Below, one piece after another: positions 1 through 8,382 of a stretch of DNA of 64,000 nucleotides. Numbering within the stretch: position 1 is the first letter of the stretch; each line of letters opens with the position of its first letter. The DNA comes from an uncultured Alphaproteobacteria bacterium (GTDB lineage: Bacteria; Pseudomonadota; Alphaproteobacteria; RF32; CAG-239), in assembly GCA_934248075.1 (NCBI GenBank), contig CAKQKH010000006.1:15130-79129 (forward strand), given 5' to 3'. The notes below the pieces were generated by a model. That model searched no databases. It was not told the DNA's origin and saw only the letters and a program-made list of their open reading frames with translations. A program made the translations under genes and the position numbers.

Positions 1-2
1 TC

Positions 3-1445
3 TGCCCGCATGGTGTTATCCGCATGAAAGTTGCCTCGGCTGAAGAACTCAAGAACGCTCCGGCCGGCTTAAAGCACGCTGCCTACAAGGGCAAAGAGTT
101 TGCCGGCAAAGAGTTCATCTTGCAGATTTCTCCTGAAGACTGCACCGGCTGCGGTATTTGTACCTCTGCCTGCCCGGCCAAGAACAAAGCCAATCCGGAA
201 CGCAAGGCTCTGAACATGGATCACATTGAAAACCACTTGGACACTGAAGTTGCCAACTGGAAGTTCTTTGAGACATTGCCTTATGTCAAGAGAACCGAAG
301 TTGCCAAGAATCTGCCCAAGACCACTCAGATGATTCAGCCGTTGTTTGAATTCTCCGGCGCTTGCGCTGGCTGCGGTGAAACTCCGTATGTCAAACTGCT
401 GACTCAGCTGTTTGGTGACCGTATGGTTGTGGCCAACGCTACCGGATGTTCTTCTATTTACTCCGGCAACCTGCCGACCACTCCTTATGCCAAAGATGAA
501 AAAGGCCATGGTCCGGCTTGGTCAAACTCCTTGTTTGAAGACAATGCCGAATTTGGTTTGGGTATGCGTTTTTCAATTGATCAGCAGACTCACTTTGCCA
601 AGACCATGCTTGAAGGCCTGAAAGACAAAGTTGGTGCCGAGTTGGTTGAAAAACTGTTGAACAACCCGCAATCTACCGACGTTGAGATTGATGAACAGCG
701 CGCTCTGGTTAAACAGCTGCGTGATAAATTGGCCGGCATCAACACTGCCGAGGCCAAACACCTCGACAAACTGGCCGACTACCTGATTAAGAAATCCGTT
801 TGGATTTTGGGCGGCGACGGCTGGGCTTATGATATTGGTTTCGGCGGCTTGGATCATGCCATTGCCTCCGGCAAAAACATCAATATTCTGGTAATGGATA
901 CCGGCGTATATTCCAACACCGGCGGTCAACAGTCCAAAGCCACCCCGATGGGTGCTTCGGCCAAGTTCGCCACTGCCGGCAAGGCTCTGCCTAAAAAAGA
1001 TTTGGCTATGATTGCCATGTCTTACGGCAATGTTTACGTTGCGCAAGTATCCTTCGGCGCCAACGATACTCAGTTGATCAAAGCTATGAATGAGGCCGAG
1101 GCTTATGACGGCCCGTCCATCATCATTGCTTACTCTCACTGTATTGCTCAAGGTTTCAATCTGGCTGATGGTCTGAACCACCAAAAGGCCGCTGTTGAAT
1201 CCGGTTCTTGGCCGTTGTATCGTTACAATCCGGATAACATCAAAGAAGGCAAAGCTCCTCTGATGTTGGATTCCAAAGCCCCGACCAAACCTTTGGCCGA
1301 ATATATGGCTAACGAAACCCGTTTCCAGATTGTCAACAAGCAAAATCCGGAACGCTATGAGCATCTGGTTGAAAAGGCTCAGGAGAATGTTAATGAAAAA
1401 CGTTCTCTGCTGGAACACATGGCTGAATTTAAGGTTGCCGAATAA
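3..1445 (+). CDS. nifJ: Pyruvate:ferredoxin (flavodoxin) oxidoreductase, C-terminal part (5' end outside window)
   Basis: The open frame runs in from the left edge, so only about the last 480 of the usual ~1,170-1,200 residues are present. The enzyme oxidises pyruvate to acetyl-CoA and CO2 and passes electrons to ferredoxin or flavodoxin in the cytoplasm. Visible parts in order: a ferredoxin-type 4Fe-4S motif CTGCGICTSACP near position 141, the proximal cluster region GACAGCGETPY near 355, and the thiamine-diphosphate domain with GGDGWAYDIGFGG near 812 followed by DTGVYSNTGGQ. The family is oxygen-sensitive and typical of anaerobes, so it suggests fermentative or microaerobic life. The ATG at 24 is internal, because the frame before it reads CPHGVIR, which belongs to the second ferredoxin cluster. 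Confidence 0.95.
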   Translation, partial: CPHGVIRMKVASAEELKNAPAGLKHAAYKGKEFAGKEFILQISPEDCTGCGICTSACPAKNKANPERKALNMDHIENHLDTEVANWKFFETLPYVKRTEVAKNLPKTTQMIQPLFEFSGACAGCGETPYVKLLTQLFGDRMVVANATGCSSIYSGNLPTTPYAKDEKGHGPAWSNSLFEDNAEFGLGMRFSIDQQTHFAKTMLEGLKDKVGAELVEKLLNNPQSTDVEIDEQRALVKQLRDKLAGINTAEAKHLDKLADYLIKKSVWILGGDGWAYDIGFGGLDHAIASGKNINILVMDTGVYSNTGGQQSKATPMGASAKFATAGKALPKKDLAMIAMSYGNVYVAQVSFGANDTQLIKAMNEAEAYDGPSIIIAYSHCIAQGFNLADGLNHQKAAVESGSWPLYRYNPDNIKEGKAPLMLDSKAPTKPLAEYMANETRFQIVNKQNPERYEHLVEKAQENVNEKRSLLEHMAEFKVAE

Positions 1446-1465
1446 GCAGTCTTAAACCAAGCAAT

Positions 1466-1499
1466 AAAAAACCTCTCACCGTTTGGTGAGAGGTTTTTT
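1466..1499 (+). terminator. Intrinsic terminator after nifJ, probably bidirectional
   Basis: A perfect 15-bp stem (1466-1480 with 1485-1499) closes a GTTT loop. A-tract and T-tract flanks allow termination on both strands, so it can also serve the convergent gene ending at 1505. Confidence 0.9.
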
Positions 1500-1504
1500 G
1501 TTTG

Positions 1505-2464
1505 CTACAACAAACCAAGATCAAGCAAATCTTGTTTTGTCGTTTCAACCAACTTGATAATTTTTTGCCGTTCGATTTTCGCGTCTCGAACTTTTGCGCA
1601 CAAGCTGGCGTTTCTTTGCGAGCTGATTTTCATTCCCAGCTCCGTTTTAATGCCAAAATATTTCCATATTTTAGGCTCATTACAGCACATTGCATAGCCG
1701 TAACTTATAAAATACAGAAGCTCGTCTTTGCCCGGCAAATCAACTCTGCTTTCAACGGAAAGCCGCAACCCGTCAGGATATTTCATCATTCTTGATCGAA
1801 CAATATTTCCGATGATCATATCCACGGCATACCCGCTCGGCCCCAACACATCGCTGTCCAGATAGCGCTTTTCAGGCCTGATTGAAGGCGTTTCCCAAAA
1901 ACAAAACTCAATTTGCGGAAATATCGGCACAATCGTCTGCGCGGCCAAAAGCGAACATCCGACTGCGGTAATCGCCAACACCTTAAGCTTTCCCTGATGT
2001 GGAATATTCACCACCGCGGCGTTCAGCTTGTCTGTCAGCCTAATCCGCGCTTTGGTATGATGCCGCATCACCCAATCAGGCTCAAAACCAAGCTCCAGCA
2101 TTATGTTTTCATAACACTCTGCCTTGTTTTTGCCTTGTAGCCAGCCACCGGCAAAAGCTCCGCCGCAAGTCAAAAAATCAGGATAAACTCCGTATTTTTC
2201 TCGATGTCTGAGCGCCGCTTCCGCCGCACAAATCGTGATAGATAAGGACTCACCCCATACCAGCATCGCATCAACCTTAGGAATATTAAGCGCTGAGCAA
2301 GATGGAACAATCAAATCCTCCTGACTGAGAATTGTTGAAAAATTCCTGCCTTTGTCCGCGATAATCATTTGCTCCATAGATAGCGGATTGCGCAAAGCCG
2401 AATAGGTTGCTTTCTTTTCCATTCTTTGCAGAATTCCAATCTCTGCGTTTGATAATTTATTCAT
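1505..2464 (-). CDS. Hypothetical protein, possibly YdcF/SanA-like (DUF218)
   Basis: This 319-residue protein has no signal peptide or membrane segment. The middle third resembles the YdcF/DUF218 fold: a strand DAMLVWGES, then an Arg-containing helix, YPDFLTCGG, a KAECYENIMLELGF helix and a following polar strand. That matches the family pattern of 'vvlGg...R...A...p.ii.sGg...sEa..m...l'. The likeness is by eye only and the C-terminal third is not recognised. It is convergent with nifJ across a shared terminator and has its own TTGCAA-type promoter upstream. The ribosome binding site is weak; Met15 is an alternative start. No operon partner is visible. Confidence 0.6.
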   Translation of the reverse strand: MNKLSNAEIGILQRMEKKATYSALRNPLSMEQMIIADKGRNFSTILSQEDLIVPSCSALNIPKVDAMLVWGESLSITICAAEAALRHREKYGVYPDFLTCGGAFAGGWLQGKNKAECYENIMLELGFEPDWVMRHHTKARIRLTDKLNAAVVNIPHQGKLKVLAITAVGCSLLAAQTIVPIFPQIEFCFWETPSIRPEKRYLDSDVLGPSGYAVDMIIGNIVRSRMMKYPDGLRLSVESRVDLPGKDELLYFISYGYAMCCNEPKIWKYFGIKTELGMKISSQRNASLCAKVRDAKIERQKIIKLVETTKQDLLDLGLL

Positions 2465-2493
2465 AACTAAATATAATTAAATGTTTGAACCCG

Positions 2494-2522
2494 AGCTTAA
2501 CATTCCATTTTCGACTTTGCAA
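2494..2522 (-). promoter_or_regulatory. Candidate promoter for the gene at 1505-2464
   Basis: On the minus strand a TTGCAA -35 box (2517-2522) is followed by a 17-base spacer and a TAAGCT -10 box (2494-2499). The -35 box and spacing recur at several other small genes in the window. Confidence 0.4.
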
Positions 2523-2564
2523 GACAAATTTTACAGAAATTTAACCAAAATAAACATAATTTAA

Positions 2565-2592
2565 TTGACAAAACCCCCTTAACGATTATAAA
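2565..2592 (+). promoter_or_regulatory. Strong sigma70-type promoter for the 2634-3976 gene pair
   Basis: TTGACA (2565-2570), a 16-base spacer and TATAAA (2587-2592) sit 41 bases before the ATG at 2634. This is close to the housekeeping consensus. Confidence 0.6.
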
Positions 2593-2633
2593 CTCGCTCT
2601 TACATTTATATATTTAATTTTAATTATTTTACT

Positions 2634-3290
2634 ATGAAAGGATTTTTTACAACCCCAAACGAGTGCATCAGTCGCAAAGAGGCTAAAGCATGGTTCGATG
2701 AACACAACGTATATGGTGATATTGATCTCTGTATTGTTACACTCGATGATGACAACAATACAACTTTTGCCGCATGGCGCTGTCTGAACAAAAAGACAAT
2801 GCAGCTGTGTCCGGCCTTCAAAGCTCCGGAACTTCGGCCGCAAGCCGCCGGAAAAGTGGCCCAAATAACGCCAATCATTGAAGACAGTGTTTTTGCCTCT
2901 TATGGGCAATATTACACCGTCAAAAAAGGTGAACTTCGTCGCATTGACACCATTTACAATGAAGACATTATATGCCAGATTGCATCTTTGTTTTCTGATG
3001 ATGACGATGACACGACCGAATTTCATTTAGTGCGGGTATATCCGACAAAAAACAACGCTGCCCAAAAATCGGTATGCTGTTGGAGCTGGCTGGACAAAAA
3101 CAAAATGTTAAATATCCATCCGGTTTTTATGGAGGATAAAGAGATCATCGTTCGAAACTTGCCGAATATCAAGTGTGAGCCGATGGTTGCGCAATATGAC
3201 GTTTTTGAGCGCGATGGTTTCATTTGGCGTGTTGGCATAGGCGATTATGGCATGGAGATTATGCCGTTTACAAGTTCATACAAATCTTAA
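2634..3290 (+). CDS. Hypothetical protein with two internal repeats, first of a tandem related pair
   Basis: This cytoplasmic-looking protein has 218 residues, no signal peptide and no recognised family. It appears built from two degenerate units of about 85 residues. Each begins with a hydrophobic strand (LCIVTLDDD; FHLVRVYPT), passes a W-containing segment and a 'PAF/PVF' element, and ends with an aromatic strand (YGQYYTVKKGELRRI; DGFIWRVGIGDYGMEI). The next gene shows the same architecture, so the pair probably arose by duplication. A near-consensus promoter lies upstream and the downstream gene starts 5 bases after the stop, so they are co-transcribed. Function is unknown. Confidence 0.75.
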   Translation: MKGFFTTPNECISRKEAKAWFDEHNVYGDIDLCIVTLDDDNNTTFAAWRCLNKKTMQLCPAFKAPELRPQAAGKVAQITPIIEDSVFASYGQYYTVKKGELRRIDTIYNEDIICQIASLFSDDDDDTTEFHLVRVYPTKNNAAQKSVCCWSWLDKNKMLNIHPVFMEDKEIIVRNLPNIKCEPMVAQYDVFERDGFIWRVGIGDYGMEIMPFTSSYKS

Positions 3291-3295
3291 AACAT

Positions 3296-3976
3296 ATGGT
3301 AAACTACATTGATCCGCCGCATTGCCAGATTGCTAATCAGGCCGCAGCCAAACGACAATTCCGCCGATATTTGCACCGCACCACCGCTCCTGTGCCTTAT
3401 CTTTTCAGCTATCAAGACACTAATTACAAAAATGTCTTTTGGCTGGAAGAAGAAAAAAACCGCAATGTTTGTTATCAGCTGCCGGCCTTTGACACCAATG
3501 GCGATGACACGCTGTTTTTCAGCGAAAAAGAGCGCACCCAATTAAAGGAAGGAAGCTTTTTTTGCTATCAGGGTGAATATTACACCATGATAAATGACGG
3601 CAAAAACGGCTTAGCGTTGAAGCAAATAAGCGTCATCGACACTCCGGAAATGTTGGCCACCGTCGCTAACTACTGGAATCTGGGCCCTTGCCAGTTTATT
3701 CTGTGCAAAGCCTATGAGATAAGCAGAGAACACACCTTCATTGCTTATGTCTGGAGTGGTTATCGTTATAATGAACAAACCGACACGCATCTAAGAGCGC
3801 CGTTGGCTGTTTTTCCTGATGACGATAACAAATTGCTGCACCGCGATCCTTGGAATCTTCACTACATTGTTGTCAACCCCGGAGAAATTATCTCCCACAA
3901 TGGCAAACAGTATGTAGCGAAAATTAACGAGCAAGGCGTCTATATTGACAGCTTGCCGTTTAAGATCTTAGAATAA
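3296..3976 (+). CDS. Hypothetical protein, related to its upstream neighbour
   Basis: The 226-residue frame is started at ATG 3296, directly after the upstream stop. An upstream ATG at 3224 in the same frame would overlap the previous gene by 67 bases. The layout mirrors the protein at 2634: segments with FFCYQGEYYTMI near the middle and ISHNGKQYVAKINEQGVYI near the C-terminus look like the same aromatic hairpin element, each after a polar strand rich in Asp and Asn. There is no membrane segment, signal peptide or catalytic motif that I recognise. The two genes form a two-gene operon closed by the terminator at 3979. Confidence 0.7.
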   Translation: MVNYIDPPHCQIANQAAAKRQFRRYLHRTTAPVPYLFSYQDTNYKNVFWLEEEKNRNVCYQLPAFDTNGDDTLFFSEKERTQLKEGSFFCYQGEYYTMINDGKNGLALKQISVIDTPEMLATVANYWNLGPCQFILCKAYEISREHTFIAYVWSGYRYNEQTDTHLRAPLAVFPDDDNKLLHRDPWNLHYIVVNPGEIISHNGKQYVAKINEQGVYIDSLPFKILE

Positions 3977-3978
3977 AG

Positions 3979-4007
3979 AAAGGAGACCGTAAGGCCTCCT
4001 TTTTTTT
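3979..4007 (+). terminator. Terminator between the 3296 gene and pepA
   Basis: A ~10-bp stem (3979-3988 with 3993-4002, one A/C mismatch) with a GTAA loop is followed by T8. It lies between convergent genes and overlaps the pepA stop codon. Confidence 0.75.
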
Positions 4008-5463
4008 ATTTATTGATATAGGCATTAAGCAGCCGCACTCCCCAGGCTGTTGCCCCTTTAGGACACATTGGTGAGCCTTTGGCTTCTTTATCAACTCCGG
4101 CAATATCCAAATGCGCCCAACGCACTCCTTTCTGCACAAAGCGCTCCAAGAAACACGCCGCCGTACTGCCGCCGGCGTTAACCCCGCCGATATTTTTCAT
4201 ATCCGCAAAATCAGAATCCAACTGGCGGTTATATTCAGCGTTTATCGGCATCCGCCACAGTTCTTCGCCGCTGATTTTGCCGGCGGCAATCAAATTATCC
4301 GCCAGCCGGTCATTATTGGCAAAGATTCCCGCATATTGGTCGCCCAGCGCTCGCATTGTTGCGCCGGTAAGAGTGGCAATATCGATAATTTCCGACACCT
4401 TATAGAGCCGCTGCACATAAGTCATTATATCTGCCAACACCAAACGTCCTTCAGCATCGGTGTTAATAATCTCCACCGTCTGTCCGGACAAAGATACGGC
4501 GATATCACCAGGCTTGGTCGCTCCGCCGGAAGGCATATTTTCCACCAACCCGACAATGCCGATTACATTTTTTCTGGCGCATTGCAAAGCCAAAATCTTC
4601 AAACTGGCCGTAACCGCCGCCGCGCCGGTCATATCATGTTTCATATCTTCCATGCCTTTGGACGGCTGGAGCGATATGCCGCCGCTGTCAAAGGTAACTC
4701 CTTTGCCGACCAGAGCCAAATCCCACTTGTCAGACTGCGGATTGCCTTTCCATTTAATCACCGCAACTTTCGGCTTTTGAACCGAACCCTGCGCCACCGC
4801 CATCAGCAGGCCAAAACCTTTTTCTTTTAATTCTGCCGCGTCCAAAACATCAATTTCCAGCCCCAGATACTCCAATCGTTTTATATCGGCCGCAAACACC
4901 TCCGGCGTCAGATAATTAGCCGGCTCGTTACACAAATCGCGAGCATAGCGCACACCATTTGCCAACGCAGCCAAATTCTTAAAATTTTCATTCACTTGCG
5001 CCGGATTTTTAACCTTAAAAATCACTTGTTCCAAATTCGGATAATCTTCGGCTTTTTTGGTGGTAAAATATTTATCAAAACGATATGTTCCTAGCATCGC
5101 GCCAAAAGCTAAATAATGCGCAATCTGCTCTTCGCTCAGCGCGCAATTTTTAATCGGCTCGACATAATAAGCCGCCACTTCGTCCTTAAACAATCTTTGT
5201 GCCAGAGCCGCTCCGATTTTGCATAACTGTAATGGCGTCGGCTTTTTACCCAGTCCGACGGCAATAATTTTGCCATGCTTGCCGCAAACTTCGGCAAATT
5301 TGCCTCGCGCTCCGTCAAAACCGGTTTGCGCCGAGTATTTTCGCAACCAACCATTTTCTTCCGCGCTCAAAAATTTCGAATTAATTCTGCTTTTTTCGGC
5401 CACCCCGACAACCTTAACCGCTCCGGCTCCTATCCGACCGCTTGTAAATACAATCTCCAACAT
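4006..5463 (-). CDS. pepA: Leucyl aminopeptidase (M17 family)
   Basis: This 485-residue cytosolic aminopeptidase removes N-terminal residues from peptides with two metal ions per subunit. The C-terminal catalytic domain is clear: GKGVTFDSGGISLQPSKGM carries the metal-binding Lys and Asp, and the family signature NTDAEGRLVLAD follows about 80 residues later. The N-terminal half is the less conserved regulatory domain. Length matches the family. The ATG has an AAGGAG ribosome binding site. It is transcribed alone and diverges from the unknown gene at 5637. Confidence 0.95.
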   Translation of the reverse strand: MLEIVFTSGRIGAGAVKVVGVAEKSRINSKFLSAEENGWLRKYSAQTGFDGARGKFAEVCGKHGKIIAVGLGKKPTPLQLCKIGAALAQRLFKDEVAAYYVEPIKNCALSEEQIAHYLAFGAMLGTYRFDKYFTTKKAEDYPNLEQVIFKVKNPAQVNENFKNLAALANGVRYARDLCNEPANYLTPEVFAADIKRLEYLGLEIDVLDAAELKEKGFGLLMAVAQGSVQKPKVAVIKWKGNPQSDKWDLALVGKGVTFDSGGISLQPSKGMEDMKHDMTGAAAVTASLKILALQCARKNVIGIVGLVENMPSGGATKPGDIAVSLSGQTVEIINTDAEGRLVLADIMTYVQRLYKVSEIIDIATLTGATMRALGDQYAGIFANNDRLADNLIAAGKISGEELWRMPINAEYNRQLDSDFADMKNIGGVNAGGSTAACFLERFVQKGVRWAHLDIAGVDKEAKGSPMCPKGATAWGVRLLNAYINK

Positions 5464-5636
5464 TTTTCGCTCCTTGTTTTATCAGTTTATCCCTAATATA
5501 ATTCTTATCTCCTTAAAAAAGAATAAAATTTCATAACTTTCTCCACATCATACAAATATTTATAGTATTTATTCCTAAAAGGTATATAATATAGACAACA
5601 TATCGGAAATGATTATAGCAGAAAGGCTGGCTTTGC

Positions 5637-6689
5637 ATGCACCGATTAAGCAAGAACAAACGCTGTGAGCATTATAATGTAGAACGCCGCTTTGTTGAGA
5701 CGCTCCGCGACAAGCTGGACGCGCTGGCCAATGCCCAGCTTAAGGAAGATCGCCCCATTGGCAAAAACAAAAGCAAAAACAAATCAGCCGATAAGCAAGA
5801 CAAAGGCAAAAAACGCACACAACCCAAAAGTATTAATTACCTCAAAACCGAAGTTCATCTTCTGCTCAATTCCGTGGATATCCACCCTCACAATTCACCT
5901 AATAACGCCCCATTAGCCAATCGGGAAGAAAGCTGGCTGATCCGTCTGGACTGGGATGGTATGTTTCATAAGCCCGCCGACACCGATTTTTCAGAGGCTT
6001 ATGCCCGCGCTCGGCAAGAGGCCGCTGAGAATCAAGAACGTGAAGGCGGCGTTTCATCTCCCGACCGGTATAACGCCAAAGATTATCAGCTTAATCAATC
6101 TCCGTCCTGGCAGTTTATGAGCAAATTTGAAAATTACGCCAGTTGCCGACACAAAATATGCACTCAGTTGGCCAAACAAAATATCCCTCCGACAGTTGTT
6201 CCGCAGATGAATTTTTTTGATTTTTCCGAAGTACTTTATAATTGGAGCAAAGAACACCAAACCAAACCTTTTGAATGTTCCCGCTCCAAAAACCTCAAAA
6301 TGTTTGCGGCCTGTTATGGAGAAGAATTTTCCAGAATTATGTCGATGTTGCACTATTCTCATGAATATATTACCCGCACCAAAGACAAAATGCGTCAAGG
6401 CGTTTGCGATCCGCTTTTGAATTTTCATCATCAAACCAATGTCTCTCGTTTCAAAGAACTTGACAACACCAGCACTATCAATGATTTTTCCAATATGTTG
6501 CTGACTTTTGTGCAGCCGCATCATCGGGTATTGCACTTTGGCAACGGCTATGATGCTCCTAAAGGACTGGTGTTTTTTGGCGGCTATGACCCGATTTACC
6601 AAATCAAACGCGACCCTGAGCGCGAGTTGCAATATCTGAGTCGCCACAACAAGAAAGCCTTTATCCGCTATGCAGAATCTTCTCGCTAA
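5637..6689 (+). CDS. Hypothetical protein with basic N-terminal linker
   Basis: This 350-residue protein is not recognised. The N-terminus holds a charged helix, then a Lys-rich low-complexity stretch at about residues 44-66, then a mostly polar globular region with several His, Trp and Cys residues. There is no signal peptide or membrane helix. A TATAAT -10-like box lies about 50 bases upstream. The reading frame overlaps the next gene by 20 bases, and that gene overlaps tsaC, so the three are translated as a coupled chain. Because the next protein is SUKH/YrhA-like, a toxin-immunity relation is possible, but no nuclease or other toxin motif was found here. Confidence 0.7.
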   Translation: MHRLSKNKRCEHYNVERRFVETLRDKLDALANAQLKEDRPIGKNKSKNKSADKQDKGKKRTQPKSINYLKTEVHLLLNSVDIHPHNSPNNAPLANREESWLIRLDWDGMFHKPADTDFSEAYARARQEAAENQEREGGVSSPDRYNAKDYQLNQSPSWQFMSKFENYASCRHKICTQLAKQNIPPTVVPQMNFFDFSEVLYNWSKEHQTKPFECSRSKNLKMFAACYGEEFSRIMSMLHYSHEYITRTKDKMRQGVCDPLLNFHHQTNVSRFKELDNTSTINDFSNMLLTFVQPHHRVLHFGNGYDAPKGLVFFGGYDPIYQIKRDPERELQYLSRHNKKAFIRYAESSR

Positions 6690-7104
6690 AATCAGCCGGC
6701 TGGACAATGCCTATACCGGTTACAAGATTGATGCGCATGACATCATTTTGTATCAACGATTTTTAATGGTTAATAAATTTCCCACTATGCCCGAAGATTT
6801 TATTAAACTTTTGCATGAATATAATTCTTTGTGCTTGGACGGCATCAATCTGTTTGGCCTGCGCCCTCGCGGCAACAGTGAATTTGATATTATCAGTGAA
6901 AACGCCCTGATTAGCCATCCGCAAGCGCAAGACAATTTAATTTTAGGCTTTGATGAATTGGAATATCTGGTTTGGAATCAAGCCCAAAATTGTTATCAAA
7001 CAATTGACAAAGACTCTTTTCAAGTGCTAAATACCTATAAAACTTGCGAAACTGCACTTTTAGAATTTTTGAAATTGAGCGATGACTACAAATATTTATA
7101 CTGA
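6670..7104 (+). CDS. SMI1/KNR4 (SUKH) superfamily protein, YrhA-like
   Basis: The 144-residue protein fits the YrhA branch of the SUKH fold. It has MPEDFIKLLHEYNSLCLDGINLFG in the position of the usual 'P.dy..fL...NG...ng...yG' motif, and a C-terminal part LILGFDELEYLVWN followed by YQTIDKDSFQVL. SUKH proteins often act as immunity proteins in polymorphic toxin systems, but many stand alone with unknown roles. The ATG lies inside the end of the preceding gene (20-base overlap) with no clear ribosome binding site, so translation is probably coupled. Its end overlaps tsaC by 23 bases. Confidence 0.7.
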   Translation: MQNLLAKISRLDNAYTGYKIDAHDIILYQRFLMVNKFPTMPEDFIKLLHEYNSLCLDGINLFGLRPRGNSEFDIISENALISHPQAQDNLILGFDELEYLVWNQAQNCYQTIDKDSFQVLNTYKTCETALLEFLKLSDDYKYLY

Positions 7105-8038
7105 TACCCCTGAACATATTGAACAAGCGGCGCAAACCATTCGCAACGGCGGATTGGTGGCTTTTCCTACTGACACGGTTTATGGCCTTGGCGCCAATGT
7201 TTATGATGCCAAAGCCGTGGCCGCTATTTTTGCCGCCAAAGGCAGGCCGACTTTTGATCCGCTGATTTCTCACATCTCCGATATTGACTTTTTGCCGGAA
7301 TATGCCTGCGCTGATGATCGGGTTATGGCTTTGGCCAAACATTTCTGGCCGGGGCCGCTTACTTTTGTGTTAAAACGCAAAGATAACAATCCGGCGTTAG
7401 ATCTGGTTTGTTCTGGCTTGCCCAACATCGCCGTGCGTATGCCCAATCACCCTCTGGCTCTCAAATTGATTAAAGCCGCCGGAGTGCCGATTGCCGCTCC
7501 TTCCGCCAACAAGTTCAAATGCATATCTCCGACCACGGCTCAACATGTGGCGGAAAGTTTGGGCAATAAAGTAAATATGATTTTAGACGGCGGCCCTTGC
7601 AAAATTGGCGTTGAAACCACCATAATTGATTTGACCACGCCGGAAATTGTTATGCTTCGTGCCGGCGGCATGAGCAAAGAAGAATTAGAAGCCTTTACCG
7701 GCGAAAAAGTTTATATTTCTCACGGAGACCCCAATAAACCAAGCGCTCCGGGGCAATTGCTCAAACACTATGCCCCCAGACGCCCGATGCGAATTAATGT
7801 CGCCGCAGAAGATGTTAAAGCCGGAGAATTTTTTATTGGTTTTGGTCATGTCCAAGGCGCTCAGCTTAACTTGAGCGAACGCGGTGATGTCAACGAAGCC
7901 GCCGCCAATTTATTTGATTATATGCGCAAGGCCGAAGCTGAAAAAGGCTACACCGGCATTGCCATGTCGCCCATTCCCGAAACCGGCGTCGGATTGGCCA
8001 TCAACGACCGTATCAGACGCGCCTCTTATCAGGAATAA
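7082..8038 (+). CDS. tsaC: L-threonylcarbamoyladenylate synthase (Sua5/YrdC type)
   Basis: This enzyme makes threonylcarbamoyl-AMP from threonine, bicarbonate and ATP, the first step of the t6A modification at position 37 of ANN-decoding tRNAs. The N-terminal YrdC domain shows GGLVAFPTDTVYGLGAN, AAKGRPTFDPLI and the APSANKF segment. At 318 residues it is the long Sua5 type, with a C-terminal domain after the linker APGQLLKHYAPRRP. It is the last gene of the overlapping chain beginning at 5637, an unusual place for a housekeeping tRNA-modification gene. Two long hairpin repeats follow it. Confidence 0.93.
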   Translation: MTTNIYTDTPEHIEQAAQTIRNGGLVAFPTDTVYGLGANVYDAKAVAAIFAAKGRPTFDPLISHISDIDFLPEYACADDRVMALAKHFWPGPLTFVLKRKDNNPALDLVCSGLPNIAVRMPNHPLALKLIKAAGVPIAAPSANKFKCISPTTAQHVAESLGNKVNMILDGGPCKIGVETTIIDLTTPEIVMLRAGGMSKEELEAFTGEKVYISHGDPNKPSAPGQLLKHYAPRRPMRINVAAEDVKAGEFFIGFGHVQGAQLNLSERGDVNEAAANLFDYMRKAEAEKGYTGIAMSPIPETGVGLAINDRIRRASYQE

Positions 8039-8110
8039 TAAGCGGCCTTTTCAATCATAAAAATTGAGATTTGAAGGCGGCGACACCTTTTGCACTATCT
8101 TCAGCAAAGA

Positions 8111-8221
8111 CGGAGAACAGTGCAGATAGAGTGATTTCTAGGTGCAGAAAAGCGGAGCGTACAAGACGGTACGTGAGCATTTTCTGTCACCGTAAAATCG
8201 CTCTAGATGCGCTGTTATACG
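8111..8221. repeat. Long hairpin repeat, copy A
   Basis: Imperfect inverted repeat arms of 27 bases (8111-8137 and 8195-8221, 21 matching positions) enclose an inner hairpin (about 8141-8193) whose centre reads GTACAAGACGGTAC. The right arm carries TAGATGCGCTGTTATAC, shared with small changes by copies at 8235, 36399 and 44304. No coding potential is evident. Together with copy B it fills most of the 344-base gap between tsaC and ssb. Confidence 0.8.
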
Positions 8222-8234
8222 ACCTCGATTTCCA

Positions 8235-8361
8235 GCGAGGGCGGAGAACAGTACAGATAAAGGCATTTGGAAGGCGAGGAAAATTTTAGTGTACATTAGA
8301 AGTACATGAATTTTCCAAGACCGAACCAAATGTCTTTAGATGTGCTGTTATACGCCCTCGC
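8235..8361. repeat. Long hairpin repeat, copy B
   Basis: The outer arms of 36 bases (8235-8270 and 8326-8361) pair with few mismatches. Inside is a second hairpin (8278-8316) with the core GTGTAC...AGTACATGAATTTT, the same core found twice downstream of fadL. The element ends 21 bases before the ssb stop codon and is separated from copy A by 13 bases, so A and B are a tandem pair in the same orientation. Confidence 0.85.
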
Positions 8362-8382
8362 CTACCTAGACGCCCTTGCCTA

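Noticed and set aside
573..1418. Long minus-strand frame inside nifJ
   Set aside because: Antisense shadow of a clearly conserved coding region. The same reasoning removed other long shadows such as 24053-24700 (+) in tig and 4111-4830 (+) in pepA.
8111..8361. Tandem repeats considered as a CRISPR array
   Set aside because: Only two units, each a long imperfect hairpin with different interiors and no uniform spacers or cas genes.
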